Positions 14,201 to 15,037 of a stretch of DNA of 15,037 nucleotides are shown here, one piece after another; position 1 is the first letter of the stretch; the number at the start of each line of letters is the position of its first letter. This DNA is from Fibrobacterota bacterium. GTDB lineage: Bacteria > Fibrobacterota > Chitinivibrionia > Chitinivibrionales > Chitinispirillaceae. The stretch spans positions 1-15,037 of the forward strand of contig JAEWVR010000021.1 of the NCBI GenBank assembly GCA_023459055.1. The letters run 5' to 3'. A model generated the notes under the pieces. That model was not told where the DNA came from. It saw only the letters and a list, made by a program, of their open reading frames with translations, and did not search any database. Made by a program: the position numbers and the translations under genes.

Positions 14201-14263
14201 AATACTGATCAAATTTACCTGATAGTCAAAAAACTACTTGCTACTTGCTACTCTATTTGTCCG
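14201..14263. repeat. Composite intergenic repeat, copy 2
   Basis: Block A (14201-14231, ending ACCTGATAGTCAAAA) and block B (TATTTGTCCG, 14254-14263) match the copy at 12901-12985. The core is different and shorter: a heptamer array CTACTTG, CTACTTG, CTACTC from 14234 to about 14253. Block B touches the stop codon of the neighbouring minus-strand gene, suggesting the element truncated or landed at its 3' end. Confidence 0.7.
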
Positions 14264-14265
14264 TT

Positions 14266-14957
14266 TTACCGCTGAATTGAAAATGTTGTCACTGGACTTT
14301 TTTGCCTACATTTGTTTGATGCTTCTGCGGTATATTGGTGATACTCGCCTTTGTAATGCTTGACATCATCAAGATACAAAGCCCCCGTTGAATGTTGATC
14401 TGTTTGAATTACACGGCCATACCCATCATCCCTCTTGAACGAGTAATTCAGAAAACAGTAGAAACAATCTTCTGTATTGTTGGTGTTATAAATAATTCTT
14501 ATGGTTGAATCAGTCATTGCTTCGTATTTAATAAATACCGGAGGATTCAAGGGTGGTGGTGGGTTCGATGGATCAACAGTTAAATTCAAGTATTTATTAG
14601 TCCCCGGATATAGTAAAGTGTTTGCCTGCATGTCACAGACAAGCCGTGTAGATGGCAGTAAATATGCACCAAAATAAAATTGTCTATAGTCTTTATTGTT
14701 TTTTGATGGAGGGACATATATCCACAAACTGTCTTTAACTGCTTTATTCGCATAGCATGTCCCCTGATTTGTAGACACTTCAAGGGAACCGAATACACCT
14801 GAACAGCTTACCGTGTCAAAAAGTGAATTCACGCAGTTTATAACAAGGCAACAATTATTGACCGGTACAACAATGTCTATCGTATCAATCAGCGAATTCA
14901 GCGCCGTAGAGTAAACGCTCGACCAACCCACGATTTTTTTCAGACCCGGTAAAACAT
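14266..14957 (-). pseudogene. Cysteine-rich, probably extracellular protein, 5' end damaged
   Basis: The open frame of 221 residues starts at GTG 14929-14931 (MGWSSVYSTALN) but the better start is ATG 14955-14957, which has AGGAG four bases upstream. From that ATG the frame ends after five codons (MFYRV, TGA). One extra T in the TTTT run at 14951-14954 would join it to the long frame as MFLPGLKKIVGW, so a single-base frameshift is likely. Eight or more cysteines, a proline hinge (DPSNPPPPLNPPVF, about residue 120) and a C-terminal beta-sandwich-like part resembling a fibronectin III or Ig-like module (MTDSTIRIIYN, HQYTAEASNK) suggest a surface or secreted protein. No signal peptide is visible, so the original N-terminus is probably lost. 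Family not recognised. Confidence 0.5.
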
Positions 14958-14998
14958 ATTACTCCTACGTTATAAATTACAACATAGGAGCAATAATG
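14955..14998. promoter_or_regulatory. Hairpin carrying Shine-Dalgarno sites for two divergent starts
   Basis: CTCCTACGTT (14962-14971) and AACATAGGAG (14981-14990) form a 10-base stem (nine matches in DNA; a full stem with one U-G pair in minus-strand RNA) around a nine-base loop. Each 3' arm contains AGGAG followed by a start codon: ATG 14955-14957 on the minus strand and ATG 14996-14998 on the plus strand. In each mRNA the ribosome binding site would be hidden in the hairpin. Confidence 0.6.
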
Positions 14999-15037
14999 GG
15001 CAAGCAGTGTACTTACGACTGGATGTTTCATATTCGT
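14996..15037 (+). CDS. Start of an unidentified plus-strand gene, cut by the window end
   Basis: ATG at 14996-14998 with AGGAG five bases upstream opens MGKQCTYDWMFHIR, fourteen codons to the end of the window. It is the only plus-strand gene start with a good ribosome binding site here. Too short to name; its position beside an inverted repeat would suit an insertion-element gene, but nothing in the residues proves it. Confidence 0.45.
   Translation, partial: MGKQCTYDWMFHIR

Noticed and set aside
14020..14253. Possible CRISPR array from short repeats
   Set aside because: Seven-base units without spacers; no repeat-spacer regularity and no cas genes.

Overview
The window reads as an accessory stretch of a Gram-negative, polysaccharide-degrading bacterium, most likely in or near the Fibrobacterota. 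That placement rests mainly on a secreted PL9-type pectate lyase with a short C-terminal sorting-like tail, as seen in Fibrobacter and T9SS bacteria. It is an inference from one gene, and that gene is visibly more G+C-rich than the AT-rich DNA around it. Nearly every gene is on the minus strand.

Left part (1-7935) is a defence- and DNA-processing-like island. Reading along transcription (right to left) it holds: a consensus-like promoter directly against the start codon; a 1607-residue triple fusion of a DEDD exonuclease, a RecQ helicase and a UvrD/PcrA-type SF1 helicase; an HNH endonuclease with a DUF3427-like N-terminal domain; a DUF1016 (YhcG-type) nuclease fragment fused by deletion to the C-terminal end of a type I restriction subunit (hsdR); a PIN/NYN-like ribonuclease; and a small unrecognised repeat protein ending in a 23-bp tandem repeat. 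Two 21-codon ORFs overlap the starts of the HNH and DUF1016 genes.

Middle part (7936-11127) holds an intergenic spacer with a 9-nt periodic repeat, the PL9 lyase gene with an ideal ribosome binding site, a minus-strand terminator shielding it, and a scar of an IS91-type element in which integrase and transposase pieces are fused.

Right part (11128-15037) holds an unrecognised secreted 574-residue protein, a 99-residue unknown protein, and a decayed second copy of the exonuclease-RecQ-UvrD + HNH cassette. In that copy about 5.4 kb is missing between a 3-bp microhomology, joining the exonuclease start to the HNH end in frame. Beyond it lie hairpins, heptamer arrays, and the 3' part of a cysteine-rich surface-like protein. 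The window ends at a divergent start region where one hairpin carries a Shine-Dalgarno sequence on each strand.

The most interesting signal is the fusion-helicase/HNH cassette. Both copies keep the same promoter and the same 3' border, and that border falls on the start codon of an unrelated downstream gene in each copy. This suggests a two-gene module, plausibly anti-phage or anti-plasmid, that moves or recombines as a unit. The function is inferred; the duplication, deletion and motifs are read directly from the sequence.
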